Below the pieces are notes generated by a model, which made no database searches, was not told the DNA's origin, and saw only the letters and a program-made list of their open reading frames with translations. From the NCBI RefSeq assembly GCF_012277275.1, contig NZ_CP051155.1, positions 1,674,001 through 1,738,000 on the forward strand: a stretch of 64,000 nt of DNA. Reading direction: 5' to 3'. Shown in pieces: positions 1 through 7,618 of this stretch. Position 1 is the first letter of the stretch. Each line of letters begins with the position of its first letter. A program made the translations under genes and the position numbers. This DNA comes from Gephyromycinifex aptenodytis (GTDB taxonomy: Bacteria; Actinomycetota; Actinomycetes; Actinomycetales; Dermatophilaceae).

Positions 1-2
1 CC

Positions 3-989
3 CCCAGCGTCACCGTCACCGCCGTCGTCAACGAAGAGGACTACCTCGTCGCGGACGACAGCTACGGACTGCAATGGAAACTGGCCTTCAACGTCGCTGT
101 GAACGACGCCGACGTGCAAGCCCCCGGCGTGCTCGACCTGGGCGGCATCAAAGCCGACGCTGTCGTCGTAGCGCACACAGCCAACGCCACCTGGTATGTC
201 GACGGACGCCGCCTGGGCACCAAAGCGGGGCGCACCGCCCAGACAGGGACCAAGGGCAAACCGGCCGTGGTCCTGGCCATCCCCGCCCCCGGCTACAAGA
301 TGCCCGCCAACCCCGCCATCCACGACCCATCGCTGAGCGCCTGCGCCCCGATAACCGACCTGACCACCGTCAAAGGAAGCAAGCCCGGCTCGCTGGCCTG
401 GACCTGCAGCGCGACCTCCACACCGCAGACCATCAGCGCTGCCGCCTTCACCGGCAAAGCACCCACGGTCGGTAGGGATCTCGGCGGCACCAAAAACGAC
501 TCCATCACCCTGCACGCCGTACCGGGCGTGAAATGGCAGGTCACCACCCCCGCCGGGGTGCGCACCCACGCCGTCACCGCCGGCACCAAGACCGTCGCGC
601 TCAACTACGCAGCCAAGAGCTTCGGCGACAACTACCCCGTCACCGTCAAGCCCGTCGTGGCTGTCGCCGCCGACTACTCCTTCGCGCCAGGCGCCGACGC
701 AGACACGCCGTTGACGTTCACGTCCAAGCTGAGCGTCGTCGGCGTGGCCGGCAAGGTGAAGCAGGTGGCGGGCATCCCACAGTCCGTCGAGATCACCGGC
801 GTCCAAGGGGTCAACTCTTGGAAGATTCGCAGCGCCGGCAAGACCACCACGGCCCGCGTCAAGGCCGGAGACGTCCACCGCTTCCGCACCGCGAGCGCCG
901 CCGACGCACAGGTGACCCCGGTGTTCGACTACGGCTACGGCGAATCCACGACCAGCGCCGTCGGCACCCCCATCACCCCCGCGCCCTGA
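3..989 (+). CDS. Secreted/surface beta-rich repeat protein (5'-truncated by window edge)
   Basis: The reading frame is open to the first full codon of the window, so the true start and any signal peptide lie upstream. The visible 328 residues are rich in Thr, Val, Ala and Gly and contain loosely repeated modules of about 70-90 residues. Each has a core like 'HAVPGVKWQV' followed by alternating hydrophobic residues, which suggests tandem immunoglobulin-like or InlB-B-like beta domains of actinobacterial surface proteins. No sortase motif or enzyme signature is visible; the protein ends in a Pro/Ala-rich tail. The next gene on the same strand starts 113 bases downstream and carries similar modules, so the two are probably a functional pair. 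I do not recognise a specific family, and the function is unknown. Confidence 0.7.
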   Translation, partial: PSVTVTAVVNEEDYLVADDSYGLQWKLAFNVAVNDADVQAPGVLDLGGIKADAVVVAHTANATWYVDGRRLGTKAGRTAQTGTKGKPAVVLAIPAPGYKMPANPAIHDPSLSACAPITDLTTVKGSKPGSLAWTCSATSTPQTISAAAFTGKAPTVGRDLGGTKNDSITLHAVPGVKWQVTTPAGVRTHAVTAGTKTVALNYAAKSFGDNYPVTVKPVVAVAADYSFAPGADADTPLTFTSKLSVVGVAGKVKQVAGIPQSVEITGVQGVNSWKIRSAGKTTTARVKAGDVHRFRTASAADAQVTPVFDYGYGESTTSAVGTPITPAP

Positions 990-1102
990 TTCGGCACGGA
1001 TGCTCACCGCGCTCGGACCTCACGAGCGCGGTGAGCGCCCCGCCCGCCACCAGGGCCCACCCACCACACCGTTCACCCCAGCCAGCCAGGAAGTAGCCGA
1101 CC

Positions 1103-2836
1103 ATGCCGTTCGGATCGGGCGCCCACTCACTGCCCTCCCACCGCCCGTTCTCGCCGCGCACGAACCGAGCCTGCGCGATCGCCCTCGGCACGGCAGCCGC
1201 GTTGGCCGCCACTCCCGCCCTGGCACCGGCCGCCACCGCCGCCGGCAAGCTCTCCCCCACCAGCAACGCCACCGCTGTCGTCACCGACGGGTGCGGTCGC
1301 CTCGACAGCATCGAGGTCGAGGGCGCCGGCACCTTCTGGCTGCAACTGCTGCCCGACGGCAAAGCGCCCAAGGCACCCACTGCGCCGAAGAAGCCCAGCA
1401 CCACCTCCAAAACTCCAGAGGCGGCGCCCCCCGCCACGCTCACCGAAGCCGAATGGGCTGCCGCGCTGGGCTACCAGGAGATGAAGAACGGTGCCTGGAC
1501 CCGCAGTGTCGACGCCTCCACCACGTTCCTGGCAGTGCGCGTGCTCACCTACGCCGGCAACGGTGCGTTCGAGTACGTCCCGCTGAGCATGGCCGGTGCT
1601 GACCCCGACACCGGGACCCGCGGCACCGAAACCTTTAAAGTCACCAACGCCGACTGCGTCATCCCCCTCGAACCGAGCTTCGAAGACCTCGAAGGCTCCG
1701 AACAGGACACCGTCACCATCCCCGCCGTGACCGGGGTGAAGTACTCCGGCAAACCGGGCACCACCCCCGGCAAAGGCACCGTCACCGTCACCGCCACACC
1801 GGACAAGGGCTACCGCCTGGCCAACCCCGACGGCACTCCGCTGACCCCGGAACAAACCCGGTGGACCTACACCTTCGACGGGACCGCCCCCGTCACCGTG
1901 CCGAAGGACAAGGCGCCCACGTTCCGCAAAGGCGCCCCCGTCAAGAGCATCGACCCCAAGAAGCCCGCCAAACCCAACCCCAACATCGTCACTGTGCAGA
2001 ACGTGCCCGGCGTGACCTGGATCGTCGACGGCAAACCGGCGAAAACCTCCGACAAGGCGCCCACCCTCGAGGTCGCCGTCGGAGACAAGACCAGCGTCAA
2101 AGTGCAGGCTGTCAGCGCCGACCCGAAGAAATTCACCCTCAGCGGCACCACCGAATGGATCCTCGGCGGCTCCGGGGCCGGCACCGCGGCCCTGCCCCGC
2201 GTGGTCGTCCCGACCGCGCTCGTCAGCCCCGGCGCCAGCACGCTCACCTGGGCAGCACCCGCGCAGTTCCCCGACGGCGCCACCTACAACGTGCGCTACC
2301 GCGTTATCACCCTGACCGGAAACAAGGTGCGCGCCGCCGCGCCGTGGCGTCCCTGGTACCAGGAGACCCGCGCCACCCGCGCCGTCATGCGGGCCCGCCC
2401 CGGCAGCATCATCGAGGTGCAGGTGCAGGCCGTCGCCAAGAACCGCACCATCTCGCCGTGGTCGCGCGTCACCACCGTGTGGTTCCCCTACGACATCGCA
2501 AAAGCCCCCAACCCGGCCTGGAAGCTGAGCATCGACCGTGCCGCCTTCGGGCGCACCATGCTCACCAGCAACCGGCGCACCGCCGGCTGGCGGGCCACCA
2601 CCCCCACCACCAACCGCGTCATGCTGTGGTTCGGCACCTCACCCACCGGCGCCCCCGCCTTGGTCTACATCGACGGCAAACGTGTCGCCACCATGGACAC
2701 CCGCAGCACAGGCAACATCACGCGCCGCGTGCTCAAACCGATCCCGGTGCTGTGGGGCAAACACGTCGTCACTGTCGTACACGGCGGCAAGAACGGCCAG
2801 ACGCTACACCTGGACGGCGTCGCCTACGGACGCTGA
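1103..2836 (+). CDS. Secreted protein with Ig-like/B-repeat modules and fibronectin-III-like domain
   Basis: The 577-residue product begins with a long basic n-region and a hydrophobic Ala/Leu stretch (about residues 23-47) that reads as a Sec signal peptide. The ATG is preceded by AGGAAG at a good distance. Around residues 210-260 it has a module built on 'PAVTGVKYSGKPG' and 'TPDKGYRLAN', the cell-surface B-repeat type, and a second module near residues 290-360 built on 'VQNVPGVTWIVDG'. Residues about 370-460 resemble a fibronectin type III domain ('LTWAAPAQFPDG', 'YNVRYRVITL'). The last 110 residues form a beta domain with 'PALVYIDGKRVATMD', a shape common at the C-terminus of actinobacterial exoproteins. 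The role is probably adhesion or matrix binding, inferred only from architecture. Confidence 0.75.
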   Translation: MPFGSGAHSLPSHRPFSPRTNRACAIALGTAAALAATPALAPAATAAGKLSPTSNATAVVTDGCGRLDSIEVEGAGTFWLQLLPDGKAPKAPTAPKKPSTTSKTPEAAPPATLTEAEWAAALGYQEMKNGAWTRSVDASTTFLAVRVLTYAGNGAFEYVPLSMAGADPDTGTRGTETFKVTNADCVIPLEPSFEDLEGSEQDTVTIPAVTGVKYSGKPGTTPGKGTVTVTATPDKGYRLANPDGTPLTPEQTRWTYTFDGTAPVTVPKDKAPTFRKGAPVKSIDPKKPAKPNPNIVTVQNVPGVTWIVDGKPAKTSDKAPTLEVAVGDKTSVKVQAVSADPKKFTLSGTTEWILGGSGAGTAALPRVVVPTALVSPGASTLTWAAPAQFPDGATYNVRYRVITLTGNKVRAAAPWRPWYQETRATRAVMRARPGSIIEVQVQAVAKNRTISPWSRVTTVWFPYDIAKAPNPAWKLSIDRAAFGRTMLTSNRRTAGWRATTPTTNRVMLWFGTSPTGAPALVYIDGKRVATMDTRSTGNITRRVLKPIPVLWGKHVVTVVHGGKNGQTLHLDGVAYGR

Positions 2837-2971
2837 GCGTGAGGGGCAGAACGCGCGACGAAGCGGAGTGCTGCGTTCAACCCCGGTGCCTGCTCGAGCC
2901 CGCCCGCAGGGTCGGCGCTGCCCCCGTACTTCAGGGTCGTCGGCCAAGCACGGCCAGGCGGCGAAATGGTC

Positions 2972-4585
2972 TCAGCGGCGGCGGCGTTTGGCGGTGCCGA
3001 AGATACTGCGGCCGATCTCGCGGCCGATGACGGTGCCTGCGCTGCGCAGCATCGAACGGACCATCGGGTTCTCCATGGCCTGCTCCACGATGCCGGGATC
3101 CTCCCTGGGTGCCTTGGGCTCGCGGGCCCGACCAGGTTCGCGATCGGTGGGGATCGGAATGGGGGTGGGACCGCCGGGGTTCGGGGCCGGTGCCGGTGCT
3201 GCGGCGGGCTTCTCCGCCGCGATCAGTCGGCCGGCGAGCATCTCGTAGGCCGACTCACGGTCTACCGCCGTCGCGTATCGCGCGTTCAACGGTGAGGCCG
3301 TCACCACCTGCTGCACTGCGGCCTGCTCCATCGGCGCCATCAACGACTGCGGGGCGCGCATCCGCGTCCACGCCACCGGGGTCGGTGCGCCGCGTTCGGA
3401 CAACACGGTGACGACCGCCTCCCCCGTGCCTAGCTGGGTCAGCAGTTCCTCCAGGTCGTACTCGCTCTTGGGGAAGGTGCGCACCGTCGCCTTCAACGCC
3501 GTCGCATCCTCCGGGGTGAACGCGCGCAGCGCATGCTGCACCCGGTTCCCGAGCTGACCCAACACCCCCGAAGGCACGTCCTTGGGCGTCTGGGTCACGA
3601 AGAACACCCCGACGCCCTTGGAGCGGATCAACCGCACCGTCTGCTCGATCTGCGCCACGAACTCCTTACTCGCCCCGTCGAAGAGCAGGTGCGCCTCGTC
3701 GAAGAAGAAGACCAACTTCGGGGCGTCGATGTCGCCGACCTCCGGCAGATCCTGGAACAGGTCCGCGAGCAGCCACATGAGGAACGTCGAGAACAGCGCC
3801 GGCCGATCCTGCACCGCGGGAAGCTCCAGCGCTGAGATGATGCCGCGCCCGTCACCGGCCACCCGCAACAACTCGCTGGTGTCGAACTCGGGCTCGCCGA
3901 AGAACACGTCCGCGCCCTGATCCGAGAACGCGATCAGCTCACGCAGGATCACCCCGGCCGTCGAGGAGGACAATCCACCGAGTTCCTTCAGTTCCGCTTT
4001 GCCCTCATCCGAGACCAGATGCTGCACGACCGCCCGCAGGTCCTTCAGGTCCAGCAGCGGCAGCCCCCGCTTGTCGGCGTAGTGGAACACCAGGCCCAAG
4101 CTGGAGGTCTGGGTCGCGTTCAAACCCAACACCTTCGACAGCAGCATCGGCCCGAAGTCGGTGATCGTCGCCCGGATCGGCACCCCCTGCCCCTGACCGC
4201 CCAGGCTGTAGAACTCGATCGGGAATGCCGAAGCCTGCCACTGTTGGCCGACGTCGGTGGCGCGCTGAGTGACCCGGTCACCGGCGACCCCGGGCGCGCC
4301 CAGACCCGACAAGTCGCCCTTGACGTCGGCCACGAACACCGGGACGCCGTTCGTGCTGAGCTGCTCGGCCATGAGTTGCAGCGTCTTGGTCTTGCCGGTG
4401 CCGGTTGCCCCCGCCACCAGGCCGTGCCGGTTCATCATCGCCAGCGGCAACCGCACCGCGACGTCGGGGTGGGCGTTCAACGCCCCGGCTTCCCCCGCGC
4501 TCACCGCCGCGCCCAGCTCGATCGCCGGACCCGCCGAGGCGTAGCCGGTGCGGATAGCGTCAAGTTGCGTCTGCGGCGTCGTCAC
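2972..4585 (-). CDS. HerA/DUF853-family ATPase (YjgR-like)
   Basis: The 537-residue protein belongs to the HerA-like helicase/ATPase family DUF853. It has a P-loop 'GATGTGKTKT' near residue 60, a Walker B segment 'KLVFFFDEAH' near residue 290 and the family segment 'GVFFVTQTPKDVPSGVLGQL' after it. Family members form hexameric rings and resemble DNA-translocating ATPases; the cellular role of the YjgR branch is not settled. The translated start is a GTG. The C-terminus has a Pro/Ala linker and a basic tail ending in KRRRR, which could contact nucleic acid. It converges on the secreted-protein gene and appears to be a single-gene unit. Length is normal for the family. Confidence 0.9.
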   Translation of the reverse strand: MTTPQTQLDAIRTGYASAGPAIELGAAVSAGEAGALNAHPDVAVRLPLAMMNRHGLVAGATGTGKTKTLQLMAEQLSTNGVPVFVADVKGDLSGLGAPGVAGDRVTQRATDVGQQWQASAFPIEFYSLGGQGQGVPIRATITDFGPMLLSKVLGLNATQTSSLGLVFHYADKRGLPLLDLKDLRAVVQHLVSDEGKAELKELGGLSSSTAGVILRELIAFSDQGADVFFGEPEFDTSELLRVAGDGRGIISALELPAVQDRPALFSTFLMWLLADLFQDLPEVGDIDAPKLVFFFDEAHLLFDGASKEFVAQIEQTVRLIRSKGVGVFFVTQTPKDVPSGVLGQLGNRVQHALRAFTPEDATALKATVRTFPKSEYDLEELLTQLGTGEAVVTVLSERGAPTPVAWTRMRAPQSLMAPMEQAAVQQVVTASPLNARYATAVDRESAYEMLAGRLIAAEKPAAAPAPAPNPGGPTPIPIPTDREPGRAREPKAPREDPGIVEQAMENPMVRSMLRSAGTVIGREIGRSIFGTAKRRRR

Positions 4586-4931
4586 GAGCGCAGTTTATCC
4601 GCCCCACCGGTCTCGGCGAGGCCGACGCAACCGGCGGACAGAACGCCCCGGCACGCGCCTTGGCCCGCCCGCCATCGGCTGAGCGGAGCGCAACGCGCGC
4701 ACGAATCAGTGCGGCGGGCCCGGCGAACAAGCCAGCAGCCAGACGGCCGAACACCCAGTAGGCCAGCGGCCCAAGGTCACGCAGGCGCCTGGGCGGACCT
4801 GACGGGTGCGTGCACCCCCCGCTGGCGGACACACCACGGCAACGGAGGCCCCCGGCAGGCACGCCCGGCGCCACACCCGTAGCGAACAGCAATCAGCCCA
4901 GGTGGGCGGGCCGCTCTGGCACACTGCCAGC
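4586..4931. other. Intergenic stretch between divergent genes
   Basis: This stretch of about 350 bases separates the start of the HerA-like gene (minus strand) from the VapB-like gene (plus strand). It should hold both promoters, but I could not pick out a convincing -35/-10 pair, repeat or small gene in it. It is GC-rich like its surroundings. Confidence 0.4.
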
Positions 4932-5234
4932 GTGATCTTCAAGGCCGTCAACGATGGGCGCCCCTACCCCGACCATGGCCGTCGTTCCGTTGGGGACTGG
5001 GTCGATGTGCCGCCGCGGTTGGTTCGTCTGGACGAACTCATCACCACCAAGAGCACGCTGGACCTGCGGGTCGTCTTGGCCGACGACTCCACCTTCTACG
5101 GCGATCTGTTCGCCCACGTCGTGTCCTGGAAGGGTGAGCTGTACCTCGAAGACGGACTGCACCGCGCGTTACGCGCCGCGCTGGCCCAACGGGGTTATCT
5201 GCACGCCCGGATCCTCACCCTTGGGGCGAGCTGA
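4932..5234 (+). CDS. VapB-like small protein paired with LytR-C protein
   Basis: The 100-residue protein starts at a GTG and contains 'MIFKAVNDGRPYPDHG' near its N-terminus and 'RLDELITTKSTLDL' in the middle. In actinobacteria such proteins are often automatically labelled VapB-family antitoxins and are found directly upstream of a LytR C-terminal domain protein, as here. The stop codon is one base from the next ATG, so the two are translationally linked. No VapC-type PIN toxin follows, so a toxin-antitoxin role is not supported. The sequence upstream of the chosen start shows no typical coding pattern. Function unknown. Confidence 0.7.
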   Translation: MIFKAVNDGRPYPDHGRRSVGDWVDVPPRLVRLDELITTKSTLDLRVVLADDSTFYGDLFAHVVSWKGELYLEDGLHRALRAALAQRGYLHARILTLGAS

Positions 5235-5235
5235 G

Positions 5236-5742
5236 ATGTCCTACGTCCAACAGAGGGGGCTTCCCGCGCGGGTTCGGCGCCGCCGCGCCCTGCTGCTGCT
5301 CGCGCTGGTGTGCACTCTGGTGCTGATCCTTGTCCTGGCGATCGCCGGGTTGCTGCTGCGAAAGCCAGACCCCGGGGGAACCCCAGCCACGGGCGCGCAA
5401 CCCTGCCCCAGCGCCAGTGCAGAAGTTCCCTCGCCGGACACGATCGTCGTCAATGTGTATAACTCGACCAACCGCACTGGGCTGGCCAGGAACACCGCCA
5501 AAGACCTCGGAACGCACCGCTTCCAGGTGGGTGAAGTCGGCGATGATCCGCTCGCCGCGAGCATCGCCGACGTCGCCGAGATCCGCTACGGACCCGCCGG
5601 CGAGCAAGCAGCCAAAGTTCTGGCCACCCGGGTGCGCGGCGCCCGACTCGTCGCCGACAAGCGCACCGGGACATCCGTTGATCTCGTTCTTGGAGAACGC
5701 TTCTCGGTGGTCTCACCGCGCTCCACCGCGACTGACTGCTGA
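5236..5742 (+). CDS. LytR C-terminal domain membrane protein
   Basis: The 168-residue protein has a short basic N-terminus, one transmembrane helix (about residues 16-38, 'LLLLALVCTLVLILVLAIAG') and an external domain of the LytR_C type beginning 'TIVVNVYNSTNRTGLA' and running to about residue 150. This domain also occurs at the C-terminus of LCP cell-wall ligases, but here it stands alone. It probably acts at the cell envelope, tethered by its single helix. The start is set by the ATG one base after the upstream stop codon. Its exact role is not established in the family. Confidence 0.8.
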   Translation: MSYVQQRGLPARVRRRRALLLLALVCTLVLILVLAIAGLLLRKPDPGGTPATGAQPCPSASAEVPSPDTIVVNVYNSTNRTGLARNTAKDLGTHRFQVGEVGDDPLAASIADVAEIRYGPAGEQAAKVLATRVRGARLVADKRTGTSVDLVLGERFSVVSPRSTATDC

Positions 5743-5802
5743 GCCATGTGGCCCCGCAGATAGGCCCCGATCCACGCCAGCGGGAGGCCCCTGACCTGCA
5801 GT

Positions 5803-5854
5803 TGGACGCTTGTTAGAAAAACTTGCCGAGTTTTCTTTGATGAACGAGCGTCCA
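5803..5854. repeat. Leader inverted repeat (long imperfect hairpin)
   Basis: TGGACGCT at 5803-5810 is matched by AGCGTCCA at 5847-5854, and the pairing continues inward through four more positions including one wobble. Inside lies a second inverted element, AGAAAAACT against AGTTTTCT. The whole sits between the LytR-C gene and a small ORF. It may terminate the upstream gene or act in the leader of the small gene. Confidence 0.55.
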
Positions 5855-5866
5855 GGCCGATAGGTA
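5837..5866 (+). promoter_or_regulatory. Possible promoter of the 58-residue peptide gene
   Basis: TTGATG at 5837-5842 and TAGGTA at 5861-5866 are separated by 18 bases and could serve as -35 and -10 elements. They overlap the right arm of the leader inverted repeat, so the hairpin sequence could also be an operator. This is a by-eye match only. Confidence 0.3.
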
Positions 5867-5934
5867 GGTGCCGGTCGAGAAGATGACCGGCAAGGACCCG
5901 GCGGGGGGCCGGGAAACCAATCGGGGAGGACAAC

Positions 5935-6111
5935 ATGTTCAGCACCACCACGGTCCAGGTCGCACCGTTCAGCGACGACACGCTCGTCTTGGAAGGGTTC
6001 GACATGGACTTGGGCGAACTCGACCTGGCCTACGAGGTCGAAATGGACGCTCTGCTCAACGACCTGCGCGGCTTCGAACGCCTCGACGCGGCGTTGCGCG
6101 AAATCTCCTGA
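5935..6111 (+). CDS. Small acidic peptide, 58 residues, unrecognised
   Basis: An ATG preceded by GGGGAGGA with ideal spacing opens a 58-residue frame. The peptide begins MFSTTTVQVAPFSDD and contains a strongly acidic, leucine-rich middle ('FDMDLGELDLAYEVEMD') and an amphipathic C-terminus with three Arg. There is no Cys, no transmembrane segment and no signal peptide. A strong hairpin terminator begins 44 bases after the stop, so it appears to be a complete monocistronic unit. The FDMDL stretch vaguely resembles leader peptides of modified peptides, but no modification enzymes are adjacent and the C-terminus lacks residues to modify. I do not recognise the family. Confidence 0.55.
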   Translation: MFSTTTVQVAPFSDDTLVLEGFDMDLGELDLAYEVEMDALLNDLRGFERLDAALREIS

Positions 6112-6154
6112 GAACTGCTGCGGCGTTCCTGGGGAGGGCGGCGCAACCACTGTG

Positions 6155-6189
6155 AACGACCGGCGACACCACGGGTGTCGCCGGTCGTT
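6155..6189. terminator. Perfect 16-bp hairpin, probable bidirectional terminator
   Basis: AACGACCGGCGACACC at 6155-6170 is followed by a three-base loop and its exact complement at 6174-6189. It lies between the small peptide gene on the plus strand and the converging MFS gene on the minus strand, 8 bases from the latter's stop. There is little T-run, as is common in high-GC actinobacteria. Confidence 0.8.
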
Positions 6190-6196
6190 GCGTATG

Positions 6197-7420
6197 TCAG
6201 GCCCCGGATGCAGCCAACGGCGGTGTGTCGCTGGTGCGCACATGCCAGGCCCACAGCACCCACCCGAGGATGACGAAACCGAGACTGGTCAGGGCGAGCC
6301 GCTCCAGTGACGTGGCCGCCAAGGCCGACACCACCCCGGCCTGCACCGCGGCGAACGTCAGCGAAACGAAGGTGCCCACCGAGGCGGCGGCACCGCGCCG
6401 CAGCGGGAACTCATCCAGCAGCGCCAGTTGCACGACGGGAAAGACCAACGCGATGCCGAACGCGATGATCGTCGGCGACAGAACCGCCCACGGCAGGTCG
6501 GCGAACCCGGGGACGGAGGTCACCACGACACCCACCACGCCACCGGCGGCCGCGATCGTGAAACCGATGCTGGCCAACCGTTGCGCGGTGATGATCCCCG
6601 CCGCCCGACCGGCCAGGAACGCCCCGCAGATCATGCCGCTCATCATCGGCACGAACAGGATCCAGAAGTCACGCTCGCCGCGCCCTAACAGGTGCACGAT
6701 GAACAGCGGCGCCGAGGCGATGTAGAGGAACTGGCCCCCGAAACCGAACGCCCCCGCCAGCGCGATCCGCAGGAAACGCCACTGCGAACCCACCGCCCAC
6801 AACTCGCTGAACAGGGACGTGGGACGCAGCGGAGTGCGCCGGTGCGGCGGGTGCGTCTCCGGCAGGCCGAAGGCGACGCTGAGCCCCATCAGTACCGCGA
6901 AACCTACGAGGAACCAGAAGATCCCCGGCCAGGGCGACACCGACAGGATGGCCCCGCCGATGATCGGGGCGAGCGCTGGGGCCATCCCGAAAATCATCGC
7001 GATGTGGCTCATCAGCCGTTGCGCCTGCGGGCCGTCGAAGAGGTCCCGCACGATGGCGCGGCTGACGATCTGTCCGCCGCCGGCGGCGAGGCCCTGCAAC
7101 GCGCGGCAGGCCAGCAGCATCGGCAGATTCACGGCCAGCGCCGCCCCGACCGAGGCCAGCGCGTAAACGCTGATCCCCGCGAGCATCACCGGTTTTCGGC
7201 CCACGGCGTCCGAGAGGGGGCCATGCAGCAGACTCATGGTGGCGAAGCAGAACAGGTAAAGGCTGGTCACCTGCTGCATCGCCAACGTGTCGGCGGAGAA
7301 GTCCCGACGGATCGCCTCGAACGCCGGGAACACCGCGTCGATCGTGAACGGCCCGAACATCGCCAGACCGGCCAGGATGAGGACCAGACCAGCCCCAGCG
7401 CCCTGTCTGCTCTGCTGCAC
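6197..7420 (-). CDS. Bcr/CflA-family MFS drug exporter
   Basis: This is a 12-helix major facilitator of the Bcr/CflA drug-resistance type, about 407 residues, driven by proton antiport at the inner membrane. Visible marks are the N-terminal 'FGPFTIDAVFPAF' after helix 1, the MFS motif A equivalent 'HGPLSDAVGRKPVML', and 'LQGLAAGGGQIVSRAIVRDL' in the helix 4-5 region, which is characteristic of Bcr/CflA members. I chose a GTG at 7420 because GGAGGGG lies just upstream and the protein then begins about a dozen residues before helix 1; an in-frame start further out (7450 or 7543) would add a Pro/Gly-rich stretch with no clear role. Substrate cannot be predicted. Confidence 0.85.
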   Translation of the reverse strand: MQQSRQGAGAGLVLILAGLAMFGPFTIDAVFPAFEAIRRDFSADTLAMQQVTSLYLFCFATMSLLHGPLSDAVGRKPVMLAGISVYALASVGAALAVNLPMLLACRALQGLAAGGGQIVSRAIVRDLFDGPQAQRLMSHIAMIFGMAPALAPIIGGAILSVSPWPGIFWFLVGFAVLMGLSVAFGLPETHPPHRRTPLRPTSLFSELWAVGSQWRFLRIALAGAFGFGGQFLYIASAPLFIVHLLGRGERDFWILFVPMMSGMICGAFLAGRAAGIITAQRLASIGFTIAAAGGVVGVVVTSVPGFADLPWAVLSPTIIAFGIALVFPVVQLALLDEFPLRRGAAASVGTFVSLTFAAVQAGVVSALAATSLERLALTSLGFVILGWVLWAWHVRTSDTPPLAASGA

Positions 7421-7618
7421 TGCGCCCCCCTCCGCGGTGGTTCCGAGCACGAAATGTCTCACCTCGTCGGGGCTTCGGGCGGCAAGCGTCCGCCCCGCGG
7501 CTGGCCCGCCGGGCGGGCCTGGCATCCACCCAGACCACCACAACCCAGCTCAGTACCGTTCGATCCAAGGCAGCGTAGTCGGGCTCCGATCCGGCACCGA
7601 CTGGGATCGGCCGGGGTC

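Noticed and set aside
4932-5234. VapBC toxin-antitoxin module
   Set aside because: Only the VapB-like name would support it. No PIN-domain toxin is adjacent and the gene is coupled to a LytR-C membrane protein.
5935-6111. Precursor of a ribosomally made modified peptide (RiPP)
   Set aside because: The C-terminal half has no Cys and almost no Ser/Thr to modify, and no lanthipeptide, cyclodehydratase or radical-SAM gene lies nearby; the adjacent MFS transporter is a common drug exporter.
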